From an uncultured Candidatus Saccharibacteria bacterium (GTDB taxonomy: Bacteria > Patescibacteriota > Saccharimonadia > Saccharimonadales > Saccharimonadaceae), in assembly GCA_938041555.1 (NCBI GenBank), contig CALIAC010000010.1, forward strand, positions 1 through 10,674: a DNA stretch of 10,674 nt. The letters are read 5' to 3'. Positions within the stretch are counted from its first letter, which is position 1; each line of letters starts with the position of its first letter. The position numbers and the translations under genes are program-made. Shown in pieces: positions 10,064-10,674 of the stretch. Under the pieces are notes generated by a model. The model was not told the origin of the DNA. It made no database searches and saw only the letters and a program-made list of their open reading frames with translations.

Positions 10064-10674
10064 ATGTATCACACAATTACCAAACGCGATGGGCGCATCG
10101 TGGCATTTGACGACACAAAAATTATGGCAGCAATCGAACGAGCTGGCCTGGAGACGGGTGAGTTTGCCGAGGAAGAGGCTTATCAGTTAGCTCAGGCGGC
10201 GATTGCCCAGGCGCAGCAGACTATAGCGGATGATACACTCACGGTGGAGCAGATGCAGGATGCGGTAGAGGACACCTTGCTGCGCTCGCCATATAAAAAG
10301 ACCGCCAAGGCGTACATTATTTATCGCGATCAGCATCAAAAGCTGCGCGAGATTGCTGCTAGTGCGCATGTTGACCTGATTGACCAATATTTGCTCAAGC
10401 TTGACTGGCGGGTTAATGAGAATTCCAACATGGGCTATAGCCTCCAAGGCCTTAATAATTACATTTCAAGTGAGGTGAGCAAAACCTACTGGCTAAACAA
10501 AATCTACAGCCCAGAGATTGGTCGTCTTCATCGGTCGGGCGATCTTCACATTCACGATCTTAACCTTGTGAGTGTGTATTGTGTGGGCTGGGACTTAATG
10601 GATCTGCTCCGGCAGGGTTTCACTGGTGTACCAAACAAGATTTCGTGTAAGCCAGCCCGACATTTTCGCACAGC
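10064..10674 (+). CDS. nrdD: Anaerobic ribonucleoside-triphosphate reductase, N-terminal part (3' partial)
   Basis: Class III, oxygen-sensitive glycyl-radical enzyme that reduces ribonucleoside triphosphates to deoxyribonucleotides; its activase NrdG is usually encoded downstream, here outside the window. The first 203 codons are present and the frame is open at the window end. Residues 1-95 form an ATP-cone (ITKRDGRIVAFDDTKIMAAI ... SPYKKTAKAYIIYRDQH), the allosteric domain that senses ATP/dATP. The catalytic domain then begins with the characteristic WRVNENSNMGYSLQGLNNYI (115-134), SGDLHIHDL (158-166), YCVGWDLMDLLRQGFTGVP (172-190) and KPARHFRT. The radical glycine and thiol-radical cysteines lie beyond the window. 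GGGAGG at 10055-10060 sets the start, 3 nt away. Tandem NrdR-like boxes imply NrdR control. Confidence 0.96.
   Translation, partial: MYHTITKRDGRIVAFDDTKIMAAIERAGLETGEFAEEEAYQLAQAAIAQAQQTIADDTLTVEQMQDAVEDTLLRSPYKKTAKAYIIYRDQHQKLREIAASAHVDLIDQYLLKLDWRVNENSNMGYSLQGLNNYISSEVSKTYWLNKIYSPEIGRLHRSGDLHIHDLNLVSVYCVGWDLMDLLRQGFTGVPNKISCKPARHFRT

Noticed and set aside
1..10674. CRISPR array, transposase, integrase, prophage or tandem repeat array
   Set aside because: No regularly spaced repeats, no terminal inverted repeats around a gene, and no recombinase or phage motifs were seen on either strand.

Overview
The window reads as a chromosomal housekeeping region of a candidate-phyla-radiation (Patescibacteria) bacterium, most likely Candidatus Saccharibacteria (TM7). 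This is inferred from the protein style: short divergent L32, KhpA with an acidic tail, short TrmD, no rimM in the rpsP-trmD cluster. TGA ends nusB and rnc, so the SR1/Gracilibacteria recoding of UGA as glycine does not apply. No transposase, integrase, CRISPR array or phage gene is visible.

Layout. (1) 3-725: C-terminal part of an unrecognised, possibly exported protein, then a terminator. (2) 816-3278: leuS, closed by a bidirectional terminator shared with a convergent minus-strand gene (3437-3928) that encodes an immunity-like hypothetical protein. (3) 4134-6117: a plus-strand operon rpmF - nusB - Nudix hydrolase - rnc, concerned with ribosome assembly and RNA processing. (4) 6137-7411: rpsP with its own near-consensus promoter and terminator, a 365-bp gap that may hold a structured RNA, khpA, and a hairpin-rich 3' region. 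(5) 7531-7857 (minus): a small His-rich tail-anchored membrane protein, divergent from trmD (7958-8614). (6) 8817-9314: a four-helix membrane protein of unknown function. (7) tRNA-Gln(TTG) on the minus strand with its own promoter, encoded CCA and terminator. (8) 10064 to the window end: the start of nrdD, the anaerobic ribonucleotide reductase, behind a promoter that carries two NrdR-box-like sites.

Functionally this is mostly translation and RNA metabolism: a leucyl-tRNA synthetase, two ribosomal proteins, a tRNA methyltransferase, rRNA antitermination and processing factors, and an RNA chaperone. It then passes into deoxyribonucleotide synthesis.

The most interesting signals are non-coding. 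Four genes (leuS, the tail-anchored protein, trmD and the membrane protein at 8817) each have an extended -10 element (TGn-TAnnnT) ending only 6-9 nt before the start codon. This implies leaderless mRNAs and corrects two start codons. Genes with longer leaders (rpmF, rnc, rpsP, khpA, nrdD) have Shine-Dalgarno sites instead. The nrdD control region has a textbook NrdR layout plus a strong hairpin and a 10-codon upstream ORF immediately before the start codon. A perfect extended -10 at 6621 with no convincing gene behind it marks a candidate small RNA. RNase III has Asn at one of its four metal-binding positions.
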